This document shows, one piece after another, positions 1 to 5,886 of a DNA stretch of 12,587 nt (the stretch's first letter is position 1; each line of letters begins with the position of its first letter). The stretch is from Gemmatimonadota bacterium (GTDB lineage: Bacteria > GCA-2686955). Made by a program: the position numbers and the translations under genes. The notes beneath the pieces are model-generated. The model did not search any database. It was not told where the DNA came from and saw only the letters and a list, made by a program, of their open reading frames with translations. The stretch lies in the NCBI GenBank assembly GCA_002686955.1, contig NYZA01000094.1:1-12587 (forward strand), given 5' to 3'.

Positions 1-1
1 C

Positions 2-1969
2 GAGGGCCTGTTTCCGACGCCGAAGCTGCGCCGCCTGCAGATGATCGAGCCGGTGGCCTTTACGGCGTCGCTCGAAGAGCCCGCGCTCGCCGAGGATGCG
101 ACCTCGGATCAGAAGGACGAGCAGTTGCCGACCTACAACGCCTACTCGGTCGACGGCGACGTGACCGGGGAGCTGGTCTACGTCAACTATGGTGTCCCCG
201 AGGACTACGAGGAGCTGGCGCGCCGTGGCATCGACGTCGAGGGCAAGATCGCCCTGGCGCGCTACGGCAAATCCTGGCGCGGGATCAAACCCAAGGTGGC
301 TGCCGAGAACGGTGCGATCGGCTGCATCATCTTTTCGGATCCGCGGGACGACGGCTACTTTCTGGGCGATGTCTACCCGGTCGGCGGCTATCGCGGCGCG
401 GCGAGCGCTCAGCGCGGGTCGGTCGCCGACATGCCGCTCTTTCCCGGCGATCCGCTGACGCCGGGTCGCGGCGCAACCGCCGATGCCAAGCGGTTGAAGA
501 TCGAAGACGCACCGACGCTGACGACGATCCCCGTGCTGCCGATTTCCTACGCCGACGCGCAGCCGTTGCTCGAAGCGCTTGAAGGACCGGTCGCCCCGCC
601 GTCCTGGCGCGGGGCGCTTCCCCTGGCCTACCACCTCGGGCCGGGACCGGCCAAGGTTCGCCTGCAGCTCGAGTTCGATTGGAAGATGGCCACCGCTCGC
701 GACGTAATCGCCGTCCTCCCCGGAAAGGGATCTCCCGACCAGTGGGTGATCCGAGGCAACCATCACGATGCCTGGGTCAACGGCGCAGCCGACCCGGTCG
801 CCGGTCTGGTCGCAATGATGGAGGAGGCCCGCGCCGTGGCCGAGCTGACCAAGAACGGTTGGCGGCCGCGGCGCACGATCGTCTATGCGGCGTGGGATGC
901 CGAAGAGCCCGGCCTGCTCGGATCGGTCGAGTGGGCCGAAGCGCATGCGGACGAGCTGCGTCGCAAGGCGGTGGCCTACATCAACACAGACGCCTACGGC
1001 CGCGGCTTTCTCCAAATGGGCGGCTCGCACACGCTCGAACGATTCATGAACCAGGTGACAAGCGACGTGCCCGATCCCTACAAGGAGATGTCGGTGGCCC
1101 AGCGCCGGCGTGCCGCGATACTGGTGAACGGCAACGACAAGGCCAAGAAGGAGGCCCGCGAGCGCACCGACCTGCGGCTTGCGGCGCTCGGTTCCGGATC
1201 CGACTACACACCGTTCCTGCAGCATCTGGGCATCGCTTCGCTCAATCTGGGCTTCTTCGGGGAGGGGCAGTACGGCCAGTATCACTCGATCTACGATTCG
1301 TTCGACCACTTCACGCGCTTCATGGACCCCGACTTTCGTTACGGCGTCGCTCTGGCCAAGATCACGGGGCGCACGACACTACGTCTCGCCGACGCGGACG
1401 TGCTGCCCTTCGAGTTCGCCACGCTCGTCGAGACGATCGCCGGTTACGTCGACGAGCTGCAGAAGCTGACCGACGAGATGCGTGAGACGACTGCCGAGAA
1501 GAATCGCCTGATCGATGAGGGAAGCTACGTCGCGGCGGCGAGTCCTGAGGAGACCTATGTGCCGCCACAACGCGAGGAACCGGTACCGCACCTCAACTTC
1601 GCGCCGCTCGAGAATGCGCTCGAGTCGCTACGGAGTAGTGTGCAGGCCCATGAAGAGGCGTTGACGGCGGCGAGTGCCGAGGACGGAGCGCTGCCGCCGG
1701 AGAAGGCTGCGGCGCTCGACTCCGTGCTGATGAGCGTCGAGCGATCGCTGGGGCGCAGCGAGGGTCTTCCCGGCCGTTCTTGGTACACCCATCACGTCTA
1801 CGCGCCGGGTTTCTACACCGGCTACGGCGTGAAGACGCTACCCGGGGTCCGGGAGGCGATCGAGCTACGCCGATGGTCCCACGTAGAGGGGCAGATCACG
1901 GTGGCCGCCGCGGTGCTCGCTGCACTCGAAGAACAGGTGGAACGAGCGACGGAGATCCTGGCCCGCTGA
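2..1969 (+). CDS. M28-family zinc metallopeptidase, glutamate carboxypeptidase II-like (5' truncated)
   Basis: This is probably a co-catalytic di-zinc aminopeptidase/carboxypeptidase of the glutamate carboxypeptidase II and transferrin-receptor-like group. The frame is open to the window edge, so the true start and any signal peptide lie upstream; the first Met at 41 is internal. Counting from that Met, a protease-associated domain covers about residues 30-200, the M28 catalytic domain about 215-445, and a transferrin-receptor-like dimerisation domain about 480-640 (GRSWYTHHVYAPGFYTGYG near 578). The family's metal and catalytic residues are all visible: His241 and Asp251 (GNHHDAWVNGAADP), the Glu288/Glu289 pair (DAEEPGLLGS), Asp317 (YINTDAYG) and His415 (GQYHSIYDSF). 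It should therefore be active, probably outside the cytoplasm on small peptides. The substrate cannot be read from the sequence. No convincing terminator follows, and no co-transcribed neighbour is present. Confidence 0.93.
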   Translation, partial: EGLFPTPKLRRLQMIEPVAFTASLEEPALAEDATSDQKDEQLPTYNAYSVDGDVTGELVYVNYGVPEDYEELARRGIDVEGKIALARYGKSWRGIKPKVAAENGAIGCIIFSDPRDDGYFLGDVYPVGGYRGAASAQRGSVADMPLFPGDPLTPGRGATADAKRLKIEDAPTLTTIPVLPISYADAQPLLEALEGPVAPPSWRGALPLAYHLGPGPAKVRLQLEFDWKMATARDVIAVLPGKGSPDQWVIRGNHHDAWVNGAADPVAGLVAMMEEARAVAELTKNGWRPRRTIVYAAWDAEEPGLLGSVEWAEAHADELRRKAVAYINTDAYGRGFLQMGGSHTLERFMNQVTSDVPDPYKEMSVAQRRRAAILVNGNDKAKKEARERTDLRLAALGSGSDYTPFLQHLGIASLNLGFFGEGQYGQYHSIYDSFDHFTRFMDPDFRYGVALAKITGRTTLRLADADVLPFEFATLVETIAGYVDELQKLTDEMRETTAEKNRLIDEGSYVAAASPEETYVPPQREEPVPHLNFAPLENALESLRSSVQAHEEALTAASAEDGALPPEKAAALDSVLMSVERSLGRSEGLPGRSWYTHHVYAPGFYTGYGVKTLPGVREAIELRRWSHVEGQITVAAAVLAALEEQVERATEILAR

Positions 1970-2145
1970 CCATCTCGACCTTACTCTCCCCACGTAGGTC
2001 GGGGTATGTACGTCGGCGAAATGATTTGGACAACGGACGCCATTTTCGAGAAGACGGTTCTTGACTTCTACTATGCCGCTCTCTGGGCCAGGTACTCCCT
2101 CTTTCTCCGTTCCGTCGTTCTTCTCTTGATCTCCGATCGCTCGGT

Positions 2146-2170
2146 GGCGTTGGTGCGCGATTCGTGAACG
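2146..2170 (+). repeat. Left terminal inverted repeat of the IS5-like relic
   Basis: The 25 bases pair as an inverted repeat with 2581-2605. The outermost 11 are identical and 8 of the next 14 match, which fits an aged pair of IS ends. Confidence 0.68.
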
Positions 2171-2230
2171 AAATTGGCCGATTCCTCCAATCTCGGCGGT
2201 CCTTTCTGCCGAATCGGCCACCTTATCGAC

Positions 2231-2548
2231 ATGAACCCAAGAGTCCACCCCAAGTACAAGACAAAGTACCACGTGAGCAACTGAGCCGACTACGATCGCG
2301 CCCTTGCGCGACGAGGTGACATCACACTCTGGTTTGCCCCGGATGCCGCAGACTCTTAGAAGAAGGAATCGGGATACCACCAGCAGGCTCGCGTGGAGAA
2401 CACCTTCTTCAGATAGAAGTCCATCATTGGGGATCGGCTTCGGGCGCGTCATCCGAGGTCGCAGGAAGCCGAAGCGGTCATCGCGTGCAACATCCTGAAT
2501 CGGATGACGGAACTTGGCCGGCCAGAGTCCTTCGCAATGGGCGCCTGA
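2231..2548 (+). pseudogene. IS5-family transposase remnant, internally deleted, with stops
   Basis: One reading frame of 105 codons plus a terminal TGA carries both ends of an IS5-type transposase. The head (2252-2350) reads YKTKYHVSN-stop-ADYDRAL and then ARRGDITLWFAPDA, which is the N-terminal signature of the family with TGA at 2282 where Trp is usual. The tail (2360-2545) reads KKESGYHQQARVENTFFR-stop-KSIIGDRLRAR and continues to ACNILNRMTELGRPESFAM. This contains the last catalytic Glu (ARVEN) and the C-terminal Lys of the YREK signature, with Gln in the Arg position. TAG stops lie at 2357 and 2414. About 210-220 residues of the usual ~320, including both catalytic Asp, are missing, yet head and tail remain in frame. 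Not functional. Confidence 0.85.
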
Positions 2549-2580
2549 ACCAGATTCCCGAAACGGAGAATCCGGCGACG

Positions 2581-2605
2581 CGTCTCCGATTCATGCACCA
2601 ACGCC
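2581..2605 (-). repeat. Right terminal inverted repeat of the IS5-like relic
   Basis: The reverse complement matches the left end at 19 of 25 positions, with the outer 11 bases identical. It lies 33 bp past the stop of the transposase remnant, a normal distance for an IS end. Confidence 0.68.
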
Positions 2606-2930
2606 GGGACTGGGTGCAAACGGTCGAGGCACGAAGAAGCCGATGACTGTCTTGGATCCCGGCCTCAAGCGTATGCCACTTCGCCCAACAGACTCGAGCG
2701 CGTGTAACACTTTCCAGTAAATAGCATGCATCAGATATTCATGTGCCCGATTAACGGTAGGTGAGTCAGTGACCCCCATCACGGCCAGCGTTGCCGCCGG
2801 AACCGATGCGATGTACTGCGATGTGCAGAGACTCGGAAAGCCTCCGCCGTCGGAGAGCTGCGATGGCAAGTCCGAGAGCCACTCGCCGGCATAGTGGCTG
2901 GCCAGAGGTTCCGGACCTTGCCGCAGCAGG
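2606..2930 (-). other. Possible minus-strand gene fragment of unknown function
   Basis: No intact gene is assigned between the IS5 relic and the next gene. One minus-strand frame is open throughout and looks protein-like: PLASHYAGEWLSDLPSQLSD near 2900-2840, then QYIASVPAATLAVMG and NRAHEYLMHAIYWKVL near 2805-2715. It continues into the end of the IS5 relic at 2605 and upstream overlaps the ribosome-binding site of the plus-strand gene at 2946. I do not recognise the family. It could be a remnant of a gene cut by the IS5 element, or a chance open frame in GC-rich DNA. Confidence 0.25.
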
Positions 2931-2945
2931 ATAAGGAGAGAAGGG

Positions 2946-3632
2946 ATGAAGTCGCTACTAATCGCACTGGTCCTACTTATAGCGCCGATAGCACGGGGAG
3001 ATGTGTTCACCGCCACGTCTGCTAATGGCTGGACGACCACTGTGGACACGAGCACCGGAGAGGTGCGGCTGTTCTTTGACATGACCGAGCACGGGGACTA
3101 CGTCCAGATCGATGTCGCCACCCCGATGTCCCCGATTCAAACTTGCCTCAGTAGCTCGTGCGATCTACCCAGATCACCGGGCTTTAGCGGGGGCGTGACG
3201 TGGACGGGGCAGAGTTTTCAGGTGCAGTTTGAAGGCGGAGGGCCGTCGCCGCCTGTCAACTGGGTGAGCTGGTCTTGGTGGCCGGAGTATGAGTTTGTGG
3301 GCTTCGAGCTCGTGGAGGACAATATCACCTTCTCGCGGGTCGAGGCCGACGAGGCGAAGTTCACACTCCTGCTGCCCGTGTTCGTGAATCCCGAGGCCGA
3401 CGTTGTGGCTATCACTCGCGCGCGTTACAAGGCGCTGGAACGCAAGCTCATCGTTCGCGCAGTATCCGACAACGAGCTGGCCGTGCTGACCGTGGATGGA
3501 TATGGAGAGATGCGGTGGAATGAAGAAAAGCGCTTCCACCAGCGTGTCTTTAGAGATGTGGACAATCCGGGAGAGGTGACGGTCACGAGTAGTGAAGGGG
3601 ACGAGGATACCGTTGTGGTAGAGGTGCGATGA
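2946..3632 (+). CDS. Secreted beta-rich protein of unknown function
   Basis: A 228-residue exported protein. The ATG is supported by a strong Shine-Dalgarno sequence (AAGGAG at 2933-2938, 7 nt upstream) and by the signal peptide it produces: Lys2, then a hydrophobic stretch to about residue 16, with cleavage likely near ARG-D at 18/19. The mature N-terminal part has two close cysteines (67 and 72, CLSSSC) that could form a disulfide, and a Trp-rich patch at 106-112 (WVSWSWW). Residues about 150-228 resemble the C-terminal Ig-like beta modules of secreted bacterial enzymes: an ITRARYKALERKLIVRAVS strand pattern, then DNPGEVTVTSS and a DTVVVEVR end. No catalytic motif was seen, so binding or a structural role is more likely than an enzyme. 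A conserved hairpin repeat begins 36 bp past the stop. Confidence 0.75.
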   Translation: MKSLLIALVLLIAPIARGDVFTATSANGWTTTVDTSTGEVRLFFDMTEHGDYVQIDVATPMSPIQTCLSSSCDLPRSPGFSGGVTWTGQSFQVQFEGGGPSPPVNWVSWSWWPEYEFVGFELVEDNITFSRVEADEAKFTLLLPVFVNPEADVVAITRARYKALERKLIVRAVSDNELAVLTVDGYGEMRWNEEKRFHQRVFRDVDNPGEVTVTSSEGDEDTVVVEVR

Positions 3633-3667
3633 CGAATCCGCACACCGAGTAGGCGATTCAAGGGGCC

Positions 3668-3732
3668 TTTTCGACATCGCCCCGGAAGGGGCTGATGCGC
3701 TCCGGCGGGGCACACTTGTCAGATCGCTATAG
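3668..3732 (+). repeat. Gene-3'-end hairpin repeat, copy A
   Basis: This copy starts 36 bp after the stop of the secreted-protein gene. It contains two short hairpins, GCCCC-GGAA-GGGGC (3679-3692) and GCTCC-GGC-GGGGC (3699-3711), followed by CACACTTGTCAGATCGCTAT. Bases 3687-3732 match the reverse complement of copy B (5818-5863) at 45 of 46 positions. The one difference lies in a hairpin arm and leaves a G-U pair. There is no U-run, so it is not a classical intrinsic terminator. Confidence 0.85.
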
Positions 3733-4045
3733 TTCAGCGGTGCCGAAGAGGCCGCGTGAATCGGCTAACCGCCATGGTCACGATGCTGGCGGGGCTCGTC
3801 CGGACACGGCAGGACGCCTCACATTGCATTGATCTCCGTCTGATCGATCACCGACCTATCTTCCCCGAATGCACGATCCCTTCCGACATCTCTCCCTGTC
3901 CGAGATCGGAAGTCGCAAAGAGACCTATCGGGCACAGGATCCAATCCTTTGGCAGATCGCCGAGGCGATCGTCTTCATACGAAACCCCTATCGTTGGGGA
4001 GTCGGAAGAACAAGCCCCGTTTTCGGCACCAGCGATCGTAGACAT
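3733..4045. other. Gene-poor stretch between inverted repeat copies A and C
   Basis: These 313 bp lie between two oppositely oriented copies of the hairpin repeat. Short open frames exist on both strands, for example a plus-strand frame near 3869-4040 reading HDPFRHLSLSEIGSRKETY. None has a good ribosome-binding site or a recognisable domain, and the frames run on into copy C. It may be spacer or the core of a small mobile unit. I see no supported gene in it. Confidence 0.4.
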
Positions 4046-4090
4046 TCTGACAAGTGGGCCCAAAGGGGCCCGTTCCGGGGCGATGGCGAA
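4046..4090 (-). repeat. Gene-3'-end hairpin repeat, copy C (diverged, internally shortened)
   Basis: Read on the minus strand it begins TTCGCCATCGCCCCGGAA, matching copy A (TTCGACATCGCCCCGGAA) at all but one position, and ends CACTTGTCAGA, identical to copies A and B. The middle is shortened and altered but still forms a hairpin (GGGCCCCTTTGGGCCC). It lies 62 bp past the stop of the HEAT-like gene, in the same gene-relative orientation as the other copies. Confidence 0.7.
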
Positions 4091-4091
4091 G

Positions 4092-4106
4092 CTCGGCAGA
4101 GCCGAG
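4092..4106 (-). terminator. Short hairpin downstream of the HEAT-like gene
   Basis: CTCGGC-AGA-GCCGAG is a perfect 6-bp stem with a 3-nt loop, 46 bp past the stop at 4153. No U-tract follows, so a termination role is only possible. It directly abuts hairpin repeat copy C and may be part of that structure. Confidence 0.25.
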
Positions 4107-4152
4107 GAAAGGGCCGGCTGACTCGAACATCGTCGCGCCCCCGGCGTCGGTG

Positions 4153-5196
4153 CTAGTCGTCTTCGCGCGGCGGTGGCTCGTCGCCGCGGATCAGCGCCAG
4201 TGCACGCTCGATCTCGTCGAGGAGCCACGTGTCGTCGGACTCGGTGGCGGCCCTGAGTGCCTCTATTGCACCGATGGCGTCAACCGCTGCCGGGCCGTAC
4301 TTCCCTAACGCTTCGACGGCCTTCTCCGAAGGGCTCCAGTCGTGGCCCTCGTCATCCTCGAGCAAGCACATGACGAGCGGGATGAAGTGGGGCGGGTCCA
4401 GCACAAGGCTACCCGCTACACCGGCGGCGTTGCCTCGGATGAACCAATGAGGGCTACGAAGCGCTTGCTCGATTGCCTCGCTGACCAACGAGTTCACGAC
4501 ACCGAGGGCTCCCAAGGTAGAGATCGCACAGCTACGGCTTTCGGGGTCCAGCTCGTCAGACCTCGCCACCTCGAGTAGGCGATCGAGGAGAGGCGCCGCA
4601 GCTTCACCTAGATCCTGAAGCACCGCGCACAGGGCCTGCTTCTCGAGGTCTTCGCCTTCGACAAGAGCCGCTTCGATCTCCGCGACGCGGGCCGGATCCG
4701 CGCGCACCCAGTTCGCCACCGCGTTCCCGAGCTTGTAGGGGATCTCATTGATTCCGTGCCGCGCCATCGTGCGCCGAGCGGTCTCGAAGGAAAAGCCCGC
4801 CGCCGACATCTTCTCCATCAAGCCCGAGGCCACGCGCATCATCTCCGCATCACCCGATTCGAGCAGCTCTTCGATAATCGGCCGAGCTTCTTCGAGATCG
4901 CCTTCGAGGTGCTGCACGATGGAGTAGAGGGCCATGTGGAAGCGCGACTCGGGCGCGTCCACATCGAAGATACTCGGATCATCGAGCTCAATGGCCTCGA
5001 GGAAGCGGCGACGCGCCGCCGCGTAGGCGACCAGAAGCTCCCGGCTCACCGTCGCCGTCAGCTCGGGCCGAAGCACTTCGGGAAGCTGCCCGACCGCCAT
5101 GAGCTCGAAGGCGCCACCGTGCTCCCCCTCCCAACGATCGAGGGCTTCGCTCCGCTCTTCGGCACTTGCCGCATTCGCGAGTTTGCTGAGGCTCAT
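4153..5196 (-). CDS. HEAT-repeat-like alpha-solenoid protein, function unknown
   Basis: A 347-residue, acidic, Ala/Leu/Glu-rich protein with no signal peptide or membrane segment, so probably cytoplasmic. The ATG at 5196 has GGGGAG about 4 nt upstream. The second half looks like tandem HEAT or PBS-lyase-type helical pairs: residues ~205-235 (AAPLLDRLLEVAR... then AISTLGALG), ~240-265 (AIEQALRSPHWFIRGNAAGV), ~270-305 (LVMCLLEDDEGHDWSPSEKA then EALGKYGPAA) and ~308-338 (EALRAATESDDTWLLDEIER). The first half is also helical but unassigned. Such scaffolds usually bind proteins; no catalytic residues are evident. It stands alone on the minus strand between repeats and IS relics, which suggests accessory DNA. 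The C-terminus is a charged tail (PPPREDD). Confidence 0.7.
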   Translation of the reverse strand: MSLSKLANAASAEERSEALDRWEGEHGGAFELMAVGQLPEVLRPELTATVSRELLVAYAAARRRFLEAIELDDPSIFDVDAPESRFHMALYSIVQHLEGDLEEARPIIEELLESGDAEMMRVASGLMEKMSAAGFSFETARRTMARHGINEIPYKLGNAVANWVRADPARVAEIEAALVEGEDLEKQALCAVLQDLGEAAAPLLDRLLEVARSDELDPESRSCAISTLGALGVVNSLVSEAIEQALRSPHWFIRGNAAGVAGSLVLDPPHFIPLVMCLLEDDEGHDWSPSEKAVEALGKYGPAAVDAIGAIEALRAATESDDTWLLDEIERALALIRGDEPPPREDD

Positions 5197-5284
5197 GAGG
5201 CTCCCCTGTGTCGGGTGGGTCCGAGCTGCGGTTGCATTCGGGGGAGAGATCGTCCGGTCGCCACGCGCGCTTGAGGAGTCAACT
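5197..5284. promoter_or_regulatory. Upstream region of the HEAT-like gene
   Basis: This short gap separates the HEAT-like start codon from the stop of a minus-strand gene stub. It holds the GGGGAG ribosome-binding site (about 5201-5206). I found no convincing -35/-10 pair. The gene may once have been transcribed from the now-truncated upstream gene. Confidence 0.3.
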
Positions 5285-5404
5285 TCAGTCGAAGTAACCC
5301 TCTTGAATTGGCGTCACCCCGGCCATCTCCCCGCGTTCCAGAAAGACGACGTTCTTCCGAATGCAGCCGGTGTCGGGGTCGACCAGGACCCCGTGAAGGT
5401 CTCG
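5285..5404 (-). pseudogene. C-terminal stub of an unidentified gene, cut at an IS end
   Basis: On the minus strand a frame ending in TGA (5285-5287) encodes a protein-like tail: DLHGVLVDPDTGCIRKNV, then VFLERGEMAGVTPIQEGYFD. The readable part stops at 5404, exactly where the inverted end (GTAGTGTG) of the adjoining IS relic begins. The other part of the gene is not found beyond the far end of the relic at 5811, so the interruption was followed by deletion or rearrangement. I do not recognise the family. The stub lies in the same direction as the HEAT-like gene, 88 bp upstream of it. Confidence 0.45.
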
Positions 5405-5428
5405 TAGTGTGGAAGAAGTCAGCCGAAC
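5404..5428 (+). repeat. IS-end repeat family, copy 1
   Basis: GTAGTGTGGAAGAAGTCAGC followed by CGAAC is the plus-strand copy of an end shared with 5791-5811, 7344-7364 and 8330-8350, with one extra base relative to them. It marks the point where the upstream gene stub is broken. Confidence 0.6.
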
Positions 5429-5596
5429 TAGAACATTCACAACTTCAGGAGCTTACGCGAGGGCCAGGTCTACGGTTTCGGCCCAATTCTCCAGGTCTCA
5501 CTGGCCTAACCTCAGGCTAATGAACGCTCTGCCGCTGTAATTCCTGATACTGAGCTTCGCTGGCTGGGTCAATCGACACCAGGAGGCCGTGATTGA

Positions 5597-5784
5597 GAGA
5601 GATTCGTGCGCTCCATCCAATCGGAGTGTCTGTCCCAGATCATCTCTTTGGGAGAGCGGAATCGTCAGGGGCTCGGCAATCGGCTGATCGAGGAACAGCC
5701 AGGTGTCGTCGACATAGAGTCCGCCGTTGTGCGTCGTGAAAGGCTGGGCGGGTCCTCAACTACTACGCAAGGAGGGCCGCCTAG
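5597..5784 (+). pseudogene. rve-type (IS3/IS481-like) transposase C-terminal remnant
   Basis: The frame reads ERFVRSIQSECLSQIISLGE, then RNRQGLGNRLIEE and VVRRERLGG. This is the end of the integrase-core domain plus the C-terminal tail of rve transposases. Compared with the usual pattern, about 20 residues are missing between GER and RNRQGL, consistent with a small deletion between two similar GAGCG-type codon runs. The expected tail continues only after a frameshift near 5750, in a frame reading LNYYARRAA and ending at TAG 5782-5784. A stop (TGA, 5594-5596) precedes it in frame. Not functional. Confidence 0.75.
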
Positions 5785-5790
5785 ACGGTC

Positions 5791-5811
5791 GTCTGAGTTC
5801 TTGCACACTAC
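5791..5811 (-). repeat. IS-end repeat family, copy 2
   Basis: Minus-strand copy, GTAGTGTGCAAGAACTCAGA. It forms the inverted partner of 5404-5428 and lies 6 bp from hairpin repeat copy B. Confidence 0.65.
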
Positions 5812-5817
5812 GCCGAG

Positions 5818-5871
5818 CTATAGCGATCTGACAAGTGTGCCCCGCCGGGGCGCATCAGCCCCTCTTGGGGC
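5818..5871 (-). repeat. Gene-3'-end hairpin repeat, copy B
   Basis: It begins 15 bp past the stop of the HAF/PEP-CTERM gene. It has two perfect hairpins read on the minus strand, GCCCC-AAGA-GGGGC (5858-5871) and GCCCC-GGC-GGGGC (5839-5851). It is 45/46 identical to copy A over 5818-5863, in inverted orientation. The loop of the first hairpin differs from copy A while its stem is unchanged. Confidence 0.85.
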
Positions 5872-5886
5872 GTAGAAGGTCGAGCC

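Larger units (their letters stand above)
2146..2605 (+). mobile_element. IS5-family deletion derivative bounded by terminal inverted repeats
   Basis: A 460-bp non-autonomous element. The left end at 2146-2170 and the reverse complement of the right end at 2581-2605 share the first 11 bases (GGCGTTGGTGC) and 19 of 25 overall. Between them lies a decayed transposase frame that keeps only the family's N- and C-terminal ends. A perfect 10-bp inverted repeat (TGGCCGATTC at 2175-2184, its complement at 2211-2220) sits just inside the left end. No target duplication is obvious in the flanks. The IS5 assignment rests on recognised protein motifs, not a database match. A complete member would be expected to be roughly 650 bp longer, so this is an internally deleted, MITE-like copy. 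Confidence 0.75.
5404..5811 (+). mobile_element. Decayed IS relic with rve-type transposase tail and inverted ends
   Basis: A 408-bp relic. Both edges carry the same end sequence pointing inward, GTAGTGTG plus a GTC/CTC-AGCCGA-like continuation, at 5404-5428 (plus) and 5791-5811 (minus). Inside is the tail of an rve-family (IS3/IS481-like) transposase ending 27 bp before the right end. Most of the element is missing, and 5430-5596 has no recognisable content. No target duplication is apparent. The same end sequence recurs alone at 7344-7364 and 8330-8350. Confidence 0.65.

Noticed and set aside
679-1485. 268-codon open frame inside the peptidase gene in another frame
   Set aside because: Arg/Pro/Gly-rich shadow translation of a clearly homologous gene; typical for GC-rich coding DNA.
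1979-2005. CCCC...GGGG pairing after the peptidase stop as a terminator
   Set aside because: Only four G-C pairs with a bulged continuation and no T-run; too weak.
1865-2452. 195-codon minus-strand open frame overlapping the end of the peptidase gene
   Set aside because: It overlaps the peptidase 3' end and is antisense to the IS5 remnant; no domain or ribosome-binding site.
3668-3732. Interpretation of copy A as an ordinary intrinsic terminator
   Set aside because: The stems are GC-rich but no T-run follows either hairpin, and 20 further bases downstream are conserved between copies.
3756-4156. Two overlapping plus-strand open frames between repeats A and C
   Set aside because: No ribosome-binding site or recognisable domain, and both run through the conserved repeat copy C; treated as spacer.
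3668-5871. Interpretation of the hairpin repeats as integron attC sites
   Set aside because: The position after genes is suggestive, but no GTTRRRY/RYYYAAC core pair is visible, the genes are on both strands, and no integrase is in the window.
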